Assembly (NCBI GenBank): GCA_903929485.1
Contig: CAIYUY010000045.1
Location: 1 to 44,156 of the forward strand
Reading direction: 5' to 3'
DNA from: an uncultured Desulfuromonadales bacterium
GTDB taxonomy: Bacteria; Desulfobacterota; Desulfuromonadia; Geobacterales; CAIOGM01
DNA: 44,156 nucleotides
Made by a program: the position numbers and the translations under genes. Below, in pieces: positions 15,685 to 24,670 of this stretch (position 1 is the first letter of the stretch; each line of letters starts with the position of its first letter). Below the pieces are notes generated by a model. It saw only the letters and a list, made by a program, of their open reading frames with translations. It had not been told where the DNA came from and did not search any database.

Positions 15685-17036
15685 GCAGCGCCGACTACTG
15701 TCCCACCACGCCCCAGGAGGTCCGGGAGATGCTGGAGGTCATCGGTGCGGCAACTGTTGAAGATCTCTTCGCTCCCATTCCGTCTCATCTGCGGGCCGCT
15801 TCCTTCGATCTACCCCCCGGAATGTCTGAATTCGAGATGCTGGACACGCTCAAGGGGGTAGCCGCCCGGAACGGCCAGGCGGTTACTCCGTTCATCGGCG
15901 GCGGCTGCTATGACCATCTCATACCGGCGGTTGTTGACCACCTGGCAGGGCGGGCGGAGTTTTACACCGCCTACACTCCCTACCAGCCGGAATGTTCCCA
16001 GGGAACGCTCCAGGCCCTCTTCGAGTACCAGACCGCCATTTGCCGCATCACCGGGATGGAGGTAGCAAACGCCTCCCTCTACGATGGGGCTACGGCATTG
16101 GCGGAGGCCGGCCTCATGGCGCTTCGCGCCACTGGTCGCCGCCGGCTCGTCATTGACGGGGGGGTAAGCCCCTTTTCCCGCCAGGTTATCAGGACCTATC
16201 TGGCGAACCTTGACGTGGAGATCATGGAGGTAGTTTCGTTGAATGGCGGTATCGACCGGGATGCGCTTCTGGCGGCCCTGAACGACGTCACCGCCGCCAT
16301 TCTTGTTCAGAATCCTACTTTTTACGGAACGGTTGAGGATCTCACCGCCATAGCCGGCGCCGCCCACGGCCAGGGTGCGCTCCTGGTGGTTTCAGCTTAC
16401 CCCATCTCCCTGGGGCTGGTGAAATCACCCGGCGAGATGGGGGTCGATATCGTCGTGGGTGACGGTCAGCCCCTGGGCAACGCCATGAGTTTCGGGGGCC
16501 CTTCCTTCGGCTTCATCGGCTCCCTCAAGAAGCATATCAGGAACATGCCGGGACGGATCGTGGGAGAGACCGCGGACGGTCAGGGGCGGCGCGGTTTCGT
16601 CCTGACTCTTCAGGCGCGGGAACAGCATATCAAGCGGCAGAAGGCGACATCCAACATCTGCAGCAACCAGGGGCTCTGCGCCCTCAAGGGGCTGATCTTC
16701 CTCACCTCCCTGGGTAAGGAGGGGTTTCGGGAACTGGCGACGCTCAACCGGGACAAATCAGAGTATGCCAAGGGGAAGCTGTCGGCCATCCCCGGTGTCT
16801 CCCTGGTCAACAGCGGCGAGACCTTCAACGAGTTCACTCTCCGTCTCCCCAGGAGCGCCGACCAGGTGGTAGCGTCGCTTTTGAAGATGGGGATTGCTCC
16901 AGGGTTTCCGTTAGGCTCCTCCGAGCCGGAGCTGGCGGAGTGCCTCGTGGTGACAGTGACGGAGAAACGGACGAAAGCGGAGATCGACGAACTGGCGAAT
17001 CTGCTGGGGCGAGAGCTGGAAACCGTCGGTTTCTGA
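15681..17036 (+). CDS. gcvPA: Glycine dehydrogenase (decarboxylating) subunit 1
   Basis: The 451-residue protein matches the N-terminal half of glycine decarboxylase: [18 protein letters not shown] at the start, [55 protein letters not shown], then [10 protein letters not shown] and [13 protein letters not shown] near the end. It forms the heteromeric P protein with subunit 2, which carries the PLP lysine. The two-subunit form is usual in Gram-positives, archaea and Desulfuromonadia. It begins in an ATGA overlap with gcvH. Instead of being followed directly by gcvPB, it is followed by a lipoprotein gene. Confidence 0.96.
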   Translation: MSSADYCPTTPQEVREMLEVIGAATVEDLFAPIPSHLRAASFDLPPGMSEFEMLDTLKGVAARNGQAVTPFIGGGCYDHLIPAVVDHLAGRAEFYTAYTPYQPECSQGTLQALFEYQTAICRITGMEVANASLYDGATALAEAGLMALRATGRRRLVIDGGVSPFSRQVIRTYLANLDVEIMEVVSLNGGIDRDALLAALNDVTAAILVQNPTFYGTVEDLTAIAGAAHGQGALLVVSAYPISLGLVKSPGEMGVDIVVGDGQPLGNAMSFGGPSFGFIGSLKKHIRNMPGRIVGETADGQGRRGFVLTLQAREQHIKRQKATSNICSNQGLCALKGLIFLTSLGKEGFRELATLNRDKSEYAKGKLSAIPGVSLVNSGETFNEFTLRLPRSADQVVASLLKMGIAPGFPLGSSEPELAECLVVTVTEKRTKAEIDELANLLGRELETVGF

Positions 17037-17047
17037 AGAGAATAGTC

Positions 17048-17779
17048 GTGAAATTAATCAAGACAGCGGCTGTGGGGTTCATGCTGGCGGCGTTTCTCCT
17101 GGGGTGTGAAAAGAAGTCCGGCCTGGAGGGGACGGTGGTGGATTGCCGGGGGAATCCACTGGCAGGGGTGAGGATTATCGCCAGACAGGTGGAGGAGGTC
17201 GTGGGATATGAGCGGTTCGATACGATCAGCGAACCGGACGGGTACTTCATGTTCGATGAGCTGTATCCCAACGCCGCTTATGAACTGACGGCGACCGCCA
17301 ATGGCGCTACAACCGGGACGTTGCTGAAGGTGGAAAGCGGCGCCAAGGGGCTGACCTATTCCATTCCGCAGCCCATTGCGGTCCGATTTTACTTTTCATC
17401 GGATGGGACCACGCTCTTTGACAGCAAGACCGGTCTCATGTGGGCACGGAAAGCAGTTGTGGCCGGAAAGCAGATGAACCTGGAAGAGGCGATGAGCTGG
17501 GTGTATAACCTGGAGCTCGGCGGGCATAGAGATTGGCGATTGCCGACGAAAGAGGAGTTGGAGGCGTTCATAACTGCCGGAGGGGCAAACCCGGCGAATT
17601 ATTTCAATGCCCTGGGGGTTACCTCCGTGCCCAATCCCGCGAGTACCTGGTACTGGTCGTCCTCCAGCTACACTGAGCGGAGCAACTATGCCTGGATCGT
17701 GGCGCTCTGGGACGGGAGCGCCTCCTACGACTTCAAGGGGCGTAATTACGATGTCTGGCCGGTGCGCGCCGGACAGTAA
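17048..17779 (+). CDS. Lipoprotein with carboxypeptidase-regulatory-like and DUF1566 domains
   Basis: The 243-residue product starts at GTG 17048 with a lipoprotein signal (MKLIKTAAVGFMLAAFLLGC, lipobox LLGC). Next comes a transthyretin-like beta domain (LEGTVVDCRGNPLAGVRI and PDGYFMFDELYP), then a DUF1566 (Lcl_C) domain: LFDSKTGLMWAR, EAMSWVYNLELGGHRDWRLP, TKEELEAFI, STWYWSSSSY, NYAWIVALWDGS and the end NYDVWPVRAG. DUF1566 has a formylglycine-generating-enzyme-like fold and unknown function. It is predicted to sit on the outer or inner membrane facing the periplasm. Its position, 11 bases after gcvPA and 21 before gcvPB, is unexpected for a cytoplasmic metabolic operon. The ribosome site (AAGAGA) is weak. 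Confidence 0.82.
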   Translation: MKLIKTAAVGFMLAAFLLGCEKKSGLEGTVVDCRGNPLAGVRIIARQVEEVVGYERFDTISEPDGYFMFDELYPNAAYELTATANGATTGTLLKVESGAKGLTYSIPQPIAVRFYFSSDGTTLFDSKTGLMWARKAVVAGKQMNLEEAMSWVYNLELGGHRDWRLPTKEELEAFITAGGANPANYFNALGVTSVPNPASTWYWSSSSYTERSNYAWIVALWDGSASYDFKGRNYDVWPVRAGQ

Positions 17780-17800
17780 CCTTCATATGAGGATGGCATT

Positions 17801-19243
17801 ATGAATCTGATCTACGAACAATCCGTTGCAGGCCGTCGCGGCGTGCGGCTTCCGGCTTCCGACGTCCCCGCTGCCGATTCTCTTCCGGTGGAACTCTTAA
17901 GATGTGAACCGGCAGAGCTCCCCCAGGTGAGCGAACTGGATACGGTGCGCCATTTCACCAACCTTTCCCGGCGCAACTATTCGGTGGATACCCATTTCTA
18001 TCCGCTGGGTTCCTGCACCATGAAGTATAACGTCAAGGCTGTGGAAAACGCCGCCGGACTTTTCGCCGCCGAGCATCCTCTTCTGCCGCTCCTTCCCGGC
18101 GGACTGGAACACGCCCAGGGTTCCTTGGGGCTCCTTCATGGCCTTGGGCTGGCTCTGGCCGAGATCACGGGGATGGATGAGGTGACGACTCAGCCTCTGG
18201 CCGGCGCCCATGGCGAGATGACCGGGATCATGCTCATTGCCGCCTACCACCGTGCAAAGGGTAATAAAAAAAGGTACGTGGTGGTCCCCGACTCCTCCCA
18301 CGGCACCAACCCGGCATCCGCGGCCATGGTGGGGTACGAGATCATCACCATCCCCACGGCCCCCTACGGCGACATGGATCCGGAGCTCTTCCGGGCCGCC
18401 ATGAGCGACCAGGTGGCGGCGGTCATGATGACCTGCCCTAACACCCTGGGGCTGTTCAATCCGCACATCAGGGAGATCTGCGACATCGCTCACTCCTTTG
18501 ACGCCCTCTGTTACTACGACGGCGCCAACTTGAATGCAATCATGGGAAAAGTCCGACCGGGAGATGTGGGGTTTGATGTCATTCACTTGAATCTCCACAA
18601 GACCTTCGGTACCCCCCATGGCGGCGGCGGACCGGGATCCGGTCCCGTGGGGGTCAAGGAGGCGCTTATCCCGTTCCTCCCGGTTCCGCGTATCGTCAAA
18701 AAAGACGCCGGTTTTGCCCTGGAGACTGACAATTCGACCAGCATCGGCCGGACCGCCAACTTTTTCGGCAACTTTGGGGTCATGGTGAAGGCTTACGCTT
18801 ACATCCTCTTGTTGGGGCGCGAAGGGCTGATCAGGGTCAGTGAGCAGGCGGTCCTCAACGCTAACTATATGATGGCCAGGCTGAAAGGATATTACGACCT
18901 CCCCTACGACTTTACCTGCATGCATGAATGTGTTTTTTCCGCAAGTCGTCAGGTGAAGCAGGGGGTTCACGCCCTGGACATCGCCAAGTTCCTCATAGAC
19001 AAGGGGTACCATCCACCCACCATTTATTTCCCGCTCATCGTCAAGGACGCCATCATGATCGAGCCCACCGAGACCGAGAGCAGGGAGACCATGGACCTTT
19101 TCATCCAGGTTATGATTGAGGCGGCGGAGCTGGCTGAGAGCGATCCTGGCGCCTTTGCCGCGCTCCCCGCAACCATGCCGGTGAGTCGACTGGACGAGAC
19201 CCGGGCGGCCCGATCCCAGAATGTCTGCTTTGCCGGCTGCTGA
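17801..19243 (+). CDS. gcvPB: Glycine dehydrogenase (decarboxylating) subunit 2
   Basis: The 480-residue catalytic partner of gcvPA holds the PLP cofactor on K267 in HLNLHKTFGTPHGGGGPG. Other conserved stretches are FYPLGSCTMKYNVK, PLAGAHGEMTGIMLI, PDSSHGTNPASAAMVGYE, YYDGANLNAIMG and the end PTIYFPLIVKDAIMIEPTET. It decarboxylates glycine and passes the methylamine to the lipoyl arm of the H protein. ATG 17801 follows GAGGATGGCATT. It is separated from gcvPA by the DUF1566 lipoprotein gene but in the same orientation and tightly spaced, so still one transcription unit. Confidence 0.96.
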   Translation: MNLIYEQSVAGRRGVRLPASDVPAADSLPVELLRCEPAELPQVSELDTVRHFTNLSRRNYSVDTHFYPLGSCTMKYNVKAVENAAGLFAAEHPLLPLLPGGLEHAQGSLGLLHGLGLALAEITGMDEVTTQPLAGAHGEMTGIMLIAAYHRAKGNKKRYVVVPDSSHGTNPASAAMVGYEIITIPTAPYGDMDPELFRAAMSDQVAAVMMTCPNTLGLFNPHIREICDIAHSFDALCYYDGANLNAIMGKVRPGDVGFDVIHLNLHKTFGTPHGGGGPGSGPVGVKEALIPFLPVPRIVKKDAGFALETDNSTSIGRTANFFGNFGVMVKAYAYILLLGREGLIRVSEQAVLNANYMMARLKGYYDLPYDFTCMHECVFSASRQVKQGVHALDIAKFLIDKGYHPPTIYFPLIVKDAIMIEPTETESRETMDLFIQVMIEAAELAESDPGAFAALPATMPVSRLDETRAARSQNVCFAGC

Positions 19244-19258
19244 CCACGGCTGGTACTC

Positions 19259-20077
19259 ATGGTGAGGAGGGAGAGTACAGCGACGTGGCGCCTCATGGAG
19301 AGCGGCTCCCTGGACGGAGCGACCAACATGGCCCTGGACGAGGCGCTCCTCCTTGCCTTTGATCCTTCCCGATCCCTTCCTACCCTCCGCCTCTACGGCT
19401 GGGCGCCGCCGGCGCTCTCCCTTGGACGGTTTCAGGATGCCGCCGGGGTTCTTGACCTGAAGCGTTGCCGCGCCGCCGGTGTTCCCCTGGTGCGGCGGAT
19501 CTCCGGCGGCGGGGTCATCTACCATGCCGACGAGCTGACCTACAGCATCGTCTGCGCCCCCCGTCATCTTCCACCAACCGCCTCCATCAAGGACTCTTTT
19601 CGGATACTCACGGCGTTTCTTCTCCGCTTCTACGGGAAACTCGGCCTTGACCCCTCCTACGCCGCGGATCTTGGTCAGGGGAAGCACCTTGGGCAGCGGA
19701 CCCCCTTCTGCTTCGCGGGACAGGAAAGCTACGACATCCTGGTGCGGGGGAGAAAAATCGGCGGCAATGCCCAGAAGCGGCTGAAGGAGGTCATCTTCCA
19801 GCACGGCTCCATCCCCCTACGGAACAGGGCCGAAGAGGGGGGCTCCTTCATGATGGAGGCGCCGGAGGGGATACGGGAACAGACCTACTCTCTGGCCCAG
19901 GCGGGGATCAAGGGGGACGAAGCGCTGTTGAACTCCCTGTTGGCTGAGTCATTTCGCGAAGGGATGGGGGTTCTCCTGCGGGAGGGATCTCTTACGGCGG
20001 AGGAGAAGTCGAAGTCAGCCGAACTACGGGGGAAGTATGAGGACGACGGCTGGAATCTCCGGGGAGTATGGCCCTGA
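19259..20077 (+). CDS. Lipoyl/octanoyl transferase, LipM-like (lipoate-protein ligase A family)
   Basis: The 272-residue protein belongs to the biotin/lipoate ligase-transferase fold: WRLMESGSLDGATNMALDEA, TLRLYGWAPPALSLGRFQ, RRISGGGVIYHADELTYSI, and a C-terminal EVIFQHGSIPL. The segment PFCFAGQESYDILVRGRKIGG places a cysteine at residue 151 and lysine at 166, the same arrangement as the catalytic Cys and conserved Lys of Bacillus LipM. This favours an octanoyltransferase over an ATP-using LplA ligase, but that is inferred. The operon position directly after gcvPB points to GcvH as substrate. ATG 19259 and GTG 19262 are both possible starts; neither has a clear ribosome site. The frame ends at 20077. 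Confidence 0.85.
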   Translation: MVRRESTATWRLMESGSLDGATNMALDEALLLAFDPSRSLPTLRLYGWAPPALSLGRFQDAAGVLDLKRCRAAGVPLVRRISGGGVIYHADELTYSIVCAPRHLPPTASIKDSFRILTAFLLRFYGKLGLDPSYAADLGQGKHLGQRTPFCFAGQESYDILVRGRKIGGNAQKRLKEVIFQHGSIPLRNRAEEGGSFMMEAPEGIREQTYSLAQAGIKGDEALLNSLLAESFREGMGVLLREGSLTAEEKSKSAELRGKYEDDGWNLRGVWP

Positions 20078-20170
20078 CCGCTGGAGTATCAGGAAGCGCA
20101 AAGTTTTTCAGGTTGAGGGCGATAAGAGGGCTGCAACGTTCAGTTCCTGCGTGAAGGTGAAAATTCGCAT

Positions 20171-21799
20171 ATGAATTCAAAGGTTAGGGTTCTTCTCCAC
20201 GGCGTGGTGATAATCGTGATTACCGTGGCTCTCTTTTGGCGGACGGGAGGGCATCAGTTCATCGATTTCGACGATCCGGATTATGTCACCGCCAACCCCC
20301 CTGTGGCTACCGGCATAACGGCGTCTAATATCCTCTGGGCGTTTACCGCCACTCATTCTTCCAACTGGCACCCCCTGACATGGATATCGCTCATGGCGGA
20401 CGCCCAGCTGTACGGCCTCGAACCGGGCGGTTACCATCTCACGAATGTCATCATACATGCATTTTCAGCGGCTCTTCTGTTGCTCCTCCTGCACCGTTTG
20501 ACCCGCAGCATATGGCGGAGTTCATTTGTTGCAGCCTTGTTTGCTCTCCATCCGTTGCATGTGGAATCAGTTGCCTGGGTGGCGGAAAGAAAAGATCTGC
20601 TCAGCGCTTTTTTCTTTTTTCTCACTCTTTATCTGTATGCCGAATACAGCGCCAAGGAGAAAAAATCCCTGTATCTCCTGACACTCTTTTCCTACATATG
20701 CGGTCTTATGTCCAAGCCGATGCTCGTAACGGTTCCCGTAATCATGCTGTTGGCGGATGTCTGGCCTCTTCATCGGCTTGAGTTCCCGGAATTGAAACAG
20801 CAGCGCGCGGCCGGTACTGTCCGGCTTATGTGGCGCATGAAAGAGAAACTCCCCTTCCTTGCCTTATCATTCCTTTCCGCACTGATTACCATATATGCCC
20901 AGCATATGGGCAGAGCCATGAACAGGATCTCTTTCACGCTGGGGATGGAAAACGCCGCCTTGGCATATGCGCGATACCTTGCCAAAATGCTCTGGCCGCG
21001 CAATTTGGCGATCTTCTATCCGCTGCCGGTCGCCATACCTCTTTGGCAGCCCCTCTGTTCCCTGCTGGGAGTGGCGCTGATTTCATGGCTCACCATTCGG
21101 GCTGTACGCCAAAAACCATACCTTATGGTGGGGTGGTTTTGGTACCTTGTCATGCTGGCGCCGGTTATCGGCCTTATTCCCGTGGGAGAACAAGCCATTG
21201 CGGATCGTTACACGTATCTCCCCCTCACGGGAATTTTCATTATCATTGCCTGGGGAGTTCCCGATCTGCTGAAAAAACTCCCCTGCCGTCGGATCATACT
21301 TACCATTTTTGCTGTCGGGTGGTTGGCCCTACTCGCTTTCATGACTCGGCGGCAACTGGGATATTGGCGGGACAGTGTCACCCTTTTTAACCATGCCGTA
21401 GGGCTGGCTCCGGACAGCCATACTCTCCATACCATGATGGGAAACGCCCTTGTACATAAAGGGGACGCAGGCGCCGCAATCAAGGAATATGAGAAGGCCC
21501 TTTCTCTCAAGCCGGACTATGGTAAAGCGCGCAATAACCTGGCGCTTCTCCACCTCAATCTGGGGAATGCACTCTCCGATAAAGGCGATCTTGACGCCGC
21601 AATCGGGCAGTATCGTCAATCCCTTTCCCTGGCGCCAAATCTTTCCGGCACACATAATAACCTGGGAATTACCCTGGCAAAAAGGGGTGACATGAATGCC
21701 GCCATCAAGGAGTTCCAGGATGCCTTGGCCTTGGATCCCAATTCCGCGGATGCCCGCAACAATCTGGAACTCGCCCTTTCCCCTGAGGGAGGGCATTAA
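20171..21799 (+). CDS. TMTC-like polytopic membrane protein with C-terminal TPR repeats
   Basis: The 542-residue protein begins with a membrane segment (VLLHGVVIIVITVALFW), then the acidic motif FIDFDDPDYVTANP in the first periplasmic loop, as in GT-C glycosyltransferases and TMTC O-mannosyltransferases. Next comes HPLTWISLMADAQLYGLEPG, several hydrophobic spans, LHPLHVESVAWVAERKDLLS and VGEQAIADRYTYLPLTG (all family signatures). The last 130 residues hold three to four TPR units (GDAGAAIKEYEKALSLKPDY and similar). Bacterial homologues are common in Deltaproteobacteria and are annotated as TPR proteins; glycosyl transfer to envelope proteins is inferred and unproven. ATG 20171 follows GTGAAGGTGAAAATTCGCAT. 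Confidence 0.85.
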   Translation: MNSKVRVLLHGVVIIVITVALFWRTGGHQFIDFDDPDYVTANPPVATGITASNILWAFTATHSSNWHPLTWISLMADAQLYGLEPGGYHLTNVIIHAFSAALLLLLLHRLTRSIWRSSFVAALFALHPLHVESVAWVAERKDLLSAFFFFLTLYLYAEYSAKEKKSLYLLTLFSYICGLMSKPMLVTVPVIMLLADVWPLHRLEFPELKQQRAAGTVRLMWRMKEKLPFLALSFLSALITIYAQHMGRAMNRISFTLGMENAALAYARYLAKMLWPRNLAIFYPLPVAIPLWQPLCSLLGVALISWLTIRAVRQKPYLMVGWFWYLVMLAPVIGLIPVGEQAIADRYTYLPLTGIFIIIAWGVPDLLKKLPCRRIILTIFAVGWLALLAFMTRRQLGYWRDSVTLFNHAVGLAPDSHTLHTMMGNALVHKGDAGAAIKEYEKALSLKPDYGKARNNLALLHLNLGNALSDKGDLDAAIGQYRQSLSLAPNLSGTHNNLGITLAKRGDMNAAIKEFQDALALDPNSADARNNLELALSPEGGH

Positions 21800-21875
21800 A
21801 TTATTAGTCTCACTTTTCCCCCACCTCATCCGCATTGTTCATGATAGAGTGGGCGCCATGGATAAGGAAAACATG

Positions 21876-23060
21876 ATGTTTCGTTTCAAGTTGTTGACTG
21901 TCTGCTCGTTGAGCCTGCTGCTGTTCGGAGCAGTCTTGATAGGAGTCGGTGGATGTCATCCTGCCTCGCCGGTAACAACGCCCACTGTTTCGTTCCGGTT
22001 CGTGGTAACCGACGACAGTCGCGCCTCCGGCGGCGGAGCCACATCGCCCAACCCTCACGGCGGTTCCGGCTATGGCCGGTCCAACCTGGTGCAGAACAAT
22101 GGCGTCTCCACACTCGTCATGGCGACCATCGCCACTGATATTGTCGCTCAGAATGCCAAGAAAAAGGTTGATTTTGTGTTGTTCCCCGGTGACATGATCA
22201 CCGGAGAAGAGCAGGACTCCAACCATCTCAGCTCTGAAATGGACAGCTGGAAAAGCATCATGAGCCCGGTATACGGTGCGGGAATTCCTATCCATACCAC
22301 CCGAGGGAATCACGAGTACGCATCCGCTTCCACCGTGGGAGCTCGCAACCAGGCCGATCCCGGCTTGGCGACCTATAAGGCGCATTTTCCCCTCACCACC
22401 GGTTTCCTCTCCCCCGGAGGGGTTGAAAATGGCCTGACTTACTCCTTTATCCATAAGAACGCAAAGTTCATAGCCATGGATAATTATGCAAATCGCACGG
22501 CAAACTTCAGCAACAAGCTCTATGCACCAGGTTCCAATAGCGGACAGATGGTGAACTCCTGGGTCCTTGACCAGGTGAACAACTCCAACGCCGGGATTAC
22601 CTTCGTCATGGGGCACGAGCAGATGTGGCCGTCCCGGTCACACCCCGACTGCCTGGCCAACGACCCCGACAGCCGGGATCTCCTTCTCCATGCCCTGGCC
22701 AAGCACAATGGTACATATCTGGCCGGCCATGATCACATGTATCTCCGCGGTATCATGACAAATGGCGCTGACAAGGTTCCGGCTTTTGTCGTGGGCGCCG
22801 GCGGAGCCGGCAATTACACCTATGGCGCGTTCGACGTTGTGGCGGCCGGTTACACCGGAGCATCCACGTACGACGTACGGAAGAGCATTTCCGACAGCAG
22901 CAATCCCACGTTCGGCTACCTGCTGGTCACCGTCTATTCCGACAACAGCTGGAGCGGGGAATTTCGCGGTTTCCGGTTCAATAATTGGAACAGCGCCACC
23001 GATGTTTCCCTGACCCCTGTCACGGTCATGGATTCCTTCAACAGCGCGAATCTCTACTAA
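21876..23060 (+). CDS. Lipoprotein metallophosphoesterase (calcineurin-like)
   Basis: The 394-residue protein has a lipoprotein-like signal (MFRFKLLTVCSLSLLLFGAV, then LIGVGGC). Its calcineurin-type metal motifs appear in order: TDDSRASGGG, LFPGDMITG (GD), HTTRGNHEYAS (GNHE), FVMGHEQMWP (GHE) and YLAGHDHMYLRG (GHDH). This is the metallophosphatase fold, resembling purple-acid-phosphatase-type exported enzymes. Substrate is unknown. Start choice: ATG 21876 has AAGGA seven bases upstream and gives the best signal peptide; ATG 21858 and 21873 are also in frame. The upstream block (21835-21861) is nearly repeated before uvrB. It converges with the barrel gene at 23115. Confidence 0.85.
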   Translation: MFRFKLLTVCSLSLLLFGAVLIGVGGCHPASPVTTPTVSFRFVVTDDSRASGGGATSPNPHGGSGYGRSNLVQNNGVSTLVMATIATDIVAQNAKKKVDFVLFPGDMITGEEQDSNHLSSEMDSWKSIMSPVYGAGIPIHTTRGNHEYASASTVGARNQADPGLATYKAHFPLTTGFLSPGGVENGLTYSFIHKNAKFIAMDNYANRTANFSNKLYAPGSNSGQMVNSWVLDQVNNSNAGITFVMGHEQMWPSRSHPDCLANDPDSRDLLLHALAKHNGTYLAGHDHMYLRGIMTNGADKVPAFVVGAGGAGNYTYGAFDVVAAGYTGASTYDVRKSISDSSNPTFGYLLVTVYSDNSWSGEFRGFRFNNWNSATDVSLTPVTVMDSFNSANLY

Positions 23061-23114
23061 TCGAATGAGATTCTCCCCCCTGACACCCCTCCGTACTTTT
23101 TAAAAATCAACTTT

Positions 23115-24128
23115 TCAGAACGCATATCTTACGCCGGCGGATGGAATCCAGTACGGAGTGAGCTGAACACCATTTACATATTGGTAAATGGGTATCTGTA
23201 CGAAGGCGTACAAAGTTATTCTATCGCTGACAGCGGCCACCATCCCCGGAGTAAGGTACAGCAAGGTCCCGCCGGTACTGCCGTTGTCCGCATTGGCTCC
23301 GGTGTCACGCATGATATTTCGCACGTTAAGCTGAACCTGCGGAATAACAATATCGAGTCCAACGTAGCGTAAGCCCAGGTTGACATTGAGACTGTTCCCC
23401 GGTCGGTAATGATCCGATGAGTTCAGGGATGACTGATACTGAGCTTGGGTGAAGTATGCCAAATCCGGAGTAATGGCGTCGTTATAATAAGCGCCCAAAA
23501 TCAGATCGGAGGTGCCGGTGCCCGGTTGCAACCCCCGGTCGATGGTAACAGGGCCGGGCGCGGCCGGATCGGTGGAACTGCCGGTGTCGGTATAACTACC
23601 GGTGGGCAACTTGAACCCCAGAAGGATTCCCAGGTTGTGTTTCGAGGAAAAACCCTGATAGCGCCCGATAATTTTCATATCGCCAAGAGACGCCGTATGT
23701 GATTCATACTGACCGCCACTGTCCAAGGGAATGATTCCGTTTGAGGCCGTTCCCAGCGTGCCGTGGTTGCGAATAAGGTAGGGGGCTTGCAGATTAATTC
23801 CCCAGTCCGGATTGGAGCTGTAGTCCAGTCCCAGGGTAATGGTCTGGGTGTTGGTGAATTGCTCGACTTCCTGATTGCCGCTGCTCGTTACCCTCTGACT
23901 GGCGGCGACAGGAGATATGGTTCCGGAACCGCTGCGCAACCGGTGCTGATTCATATAATCGTAACGGAGATCAAGCTTGACCCCCGGTTGGTAGGAGTAC
24001 TCCAGGCTTTGCCAATCGGTACTCACGGTACAACCACAGCTTGCGCATGCCTTGGCGTCTGTCGAGGTGAACGTAGCGATGAGTGCCGCCATGAAAAGTA
24101 CGGTCGTGATGGTGCGAATCCGCCTCAT
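23115..24128 (-). CDS. Outer-membrane beta-barrel protein with N-terminal CASCGC motif
   Basis: The 337-residue protein has a signal peptide (MRRIRTITTVLFMAALIATF, ending near TDAKA) followed at once by CASCGC (Cys 28, 31 and 33). The rest is a run of alternating aromatic and polar strands with short turns (LDLRYDYMNQHRL, TITLGLDYSSNPDWGINLQA, GFKLPTGSYTDTG, ALNVNLGLRY-like strands) and a terminal Phe in AGVRYAF, as in barrel proteins that use the Bam complex. No transport substrate is evident. It is the last gene of a leftward ccdA-tlpA-barrel unit; ATG 24128 follows GGAGAGAAAATT. The Cys motif placed next to a thiol-redox pair suggests the cysteines are reduced or metallated by it, which is inference. 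Confidence 0.78.
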   Translation of the reverse strand: MRRIRTITTVLFMAALIATFTSTDAKACASCGCTVSTDWQSLEYSYQPGVKLDLRYDYMNQHRLRSGSGTISPVAASQRVTSSGNQEVEQFTNTQTITLGLDYSSNPDWGINLQAPYLIRNHGTLGTASNGIIPLDSGGQYESHTASLGDMKIIGRYQGFSSKHNLGILLGFKLPTGSYTDTGSSTDPAAPGPVTIDRGLQPGTGTSDLILGAYYNDAITPDLAYFTQAQYQSSLNSSDHYRPGNSLNVNLGLRYVGLDIVIPQVQLNVRNIMRDTGANADNGSTGGTLLYLTPGMVAAVSDRITLYAFVQIPIYQYVNGVQLTPYWIPSAGVRYAF

Positions 24129-24177
24129 AATTTTCTCTCCTGGTTTCATTTTAGCCGCGCGCCGGTTGCTCACGCCG

Positions 24178-24660
24178 CTATTTCTCTTCATAAGCATCAA
24201 GTTGCTCCGGCAGGCCGATTCCTTTGTAGACGATCCGTCCCGCTTTGTTCAGGATAACGGAGGCCGGCACGCCGGGGAGCTGGAATGTTTTTGCCACTGA
24301 ACCATCGGGGTCGAGAACCACTTGATAGTCGATGTTGTTCGTTGAGATGAATCTCTTGGTTTTCCAGGCGCTCTCCCCTTCGTTGACCGCGACGACCTTG
24401 AAGCGGCCGGCATTGAGTTTGCGAAGACGGGGGATTTCCTCGCGACAGGTGGCGCACCAGGAAGCCCAAAAGAGAAGTATGAGCGGCTTATTTCCCAGGC
24501 ACGCCGACAGGGGGATCGTCTCGCCGGTAGGGCTTTTCATGATCATGTCGGAGGCTTTCAGCTTCTCATCCATCCGCGGCGCGGCGGATGCCGGAGCAGT
24601 CAGGAGTGCGCTGAGAGTGACCGGGAGGAGTAGGGAACAGAGTAGTGGGCGAATAGTCAT
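24178..24660 (-). CDS. TlpA-like periplasmic thioredoxin
   Basis: The 160-residue protein has a signal peptide (MTIRPLLCSLLLPVTLSALL, cut after PASA), then a TlpA/AhpC-type thioredoxin fold with the redox pair C69 and C72 in LLFWASWCATCREEIPRL. FQLPGVPASVILNKAG carries the conserved cis-proline region. It reduces disulfides in periplasmic or outer-membrane substrates and would be recharged by the CcdA-like protein encoded just upstream (10 bases between genes). The barrel gene with its CASCGC motif follows about 50 bases downstream, so it is the likely partner. Length and motifs are complete. Confidence 0.9.
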   Translation of the reverse strand: MTIRPLLCSLLLPVTLSALLTAPASAAPRMDEKLKASDMIMKSPTGETIPLSACLGNKPLILLFWASWCATCREEIPRLRKLNAGRFKVVAVNEGESAWKTKRFISTNNIDYQVVLDPDGSVAKTFQLPGVPASVILNKAGRIVYKGIGLPEQLDAYEEK

Positions 24661-24670
24661 GAGAATAGTC

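Noticed and set aside
17897-19804. Very long minus-strand open frame (635 codons) opposite gcvPB and the lipoyl transferase gene
   Set aside because: It is the antisense shadow of two well-conserved genes in GC-rich DNA, with Gly/His/Arg-heavy composition and no recognisable motif.
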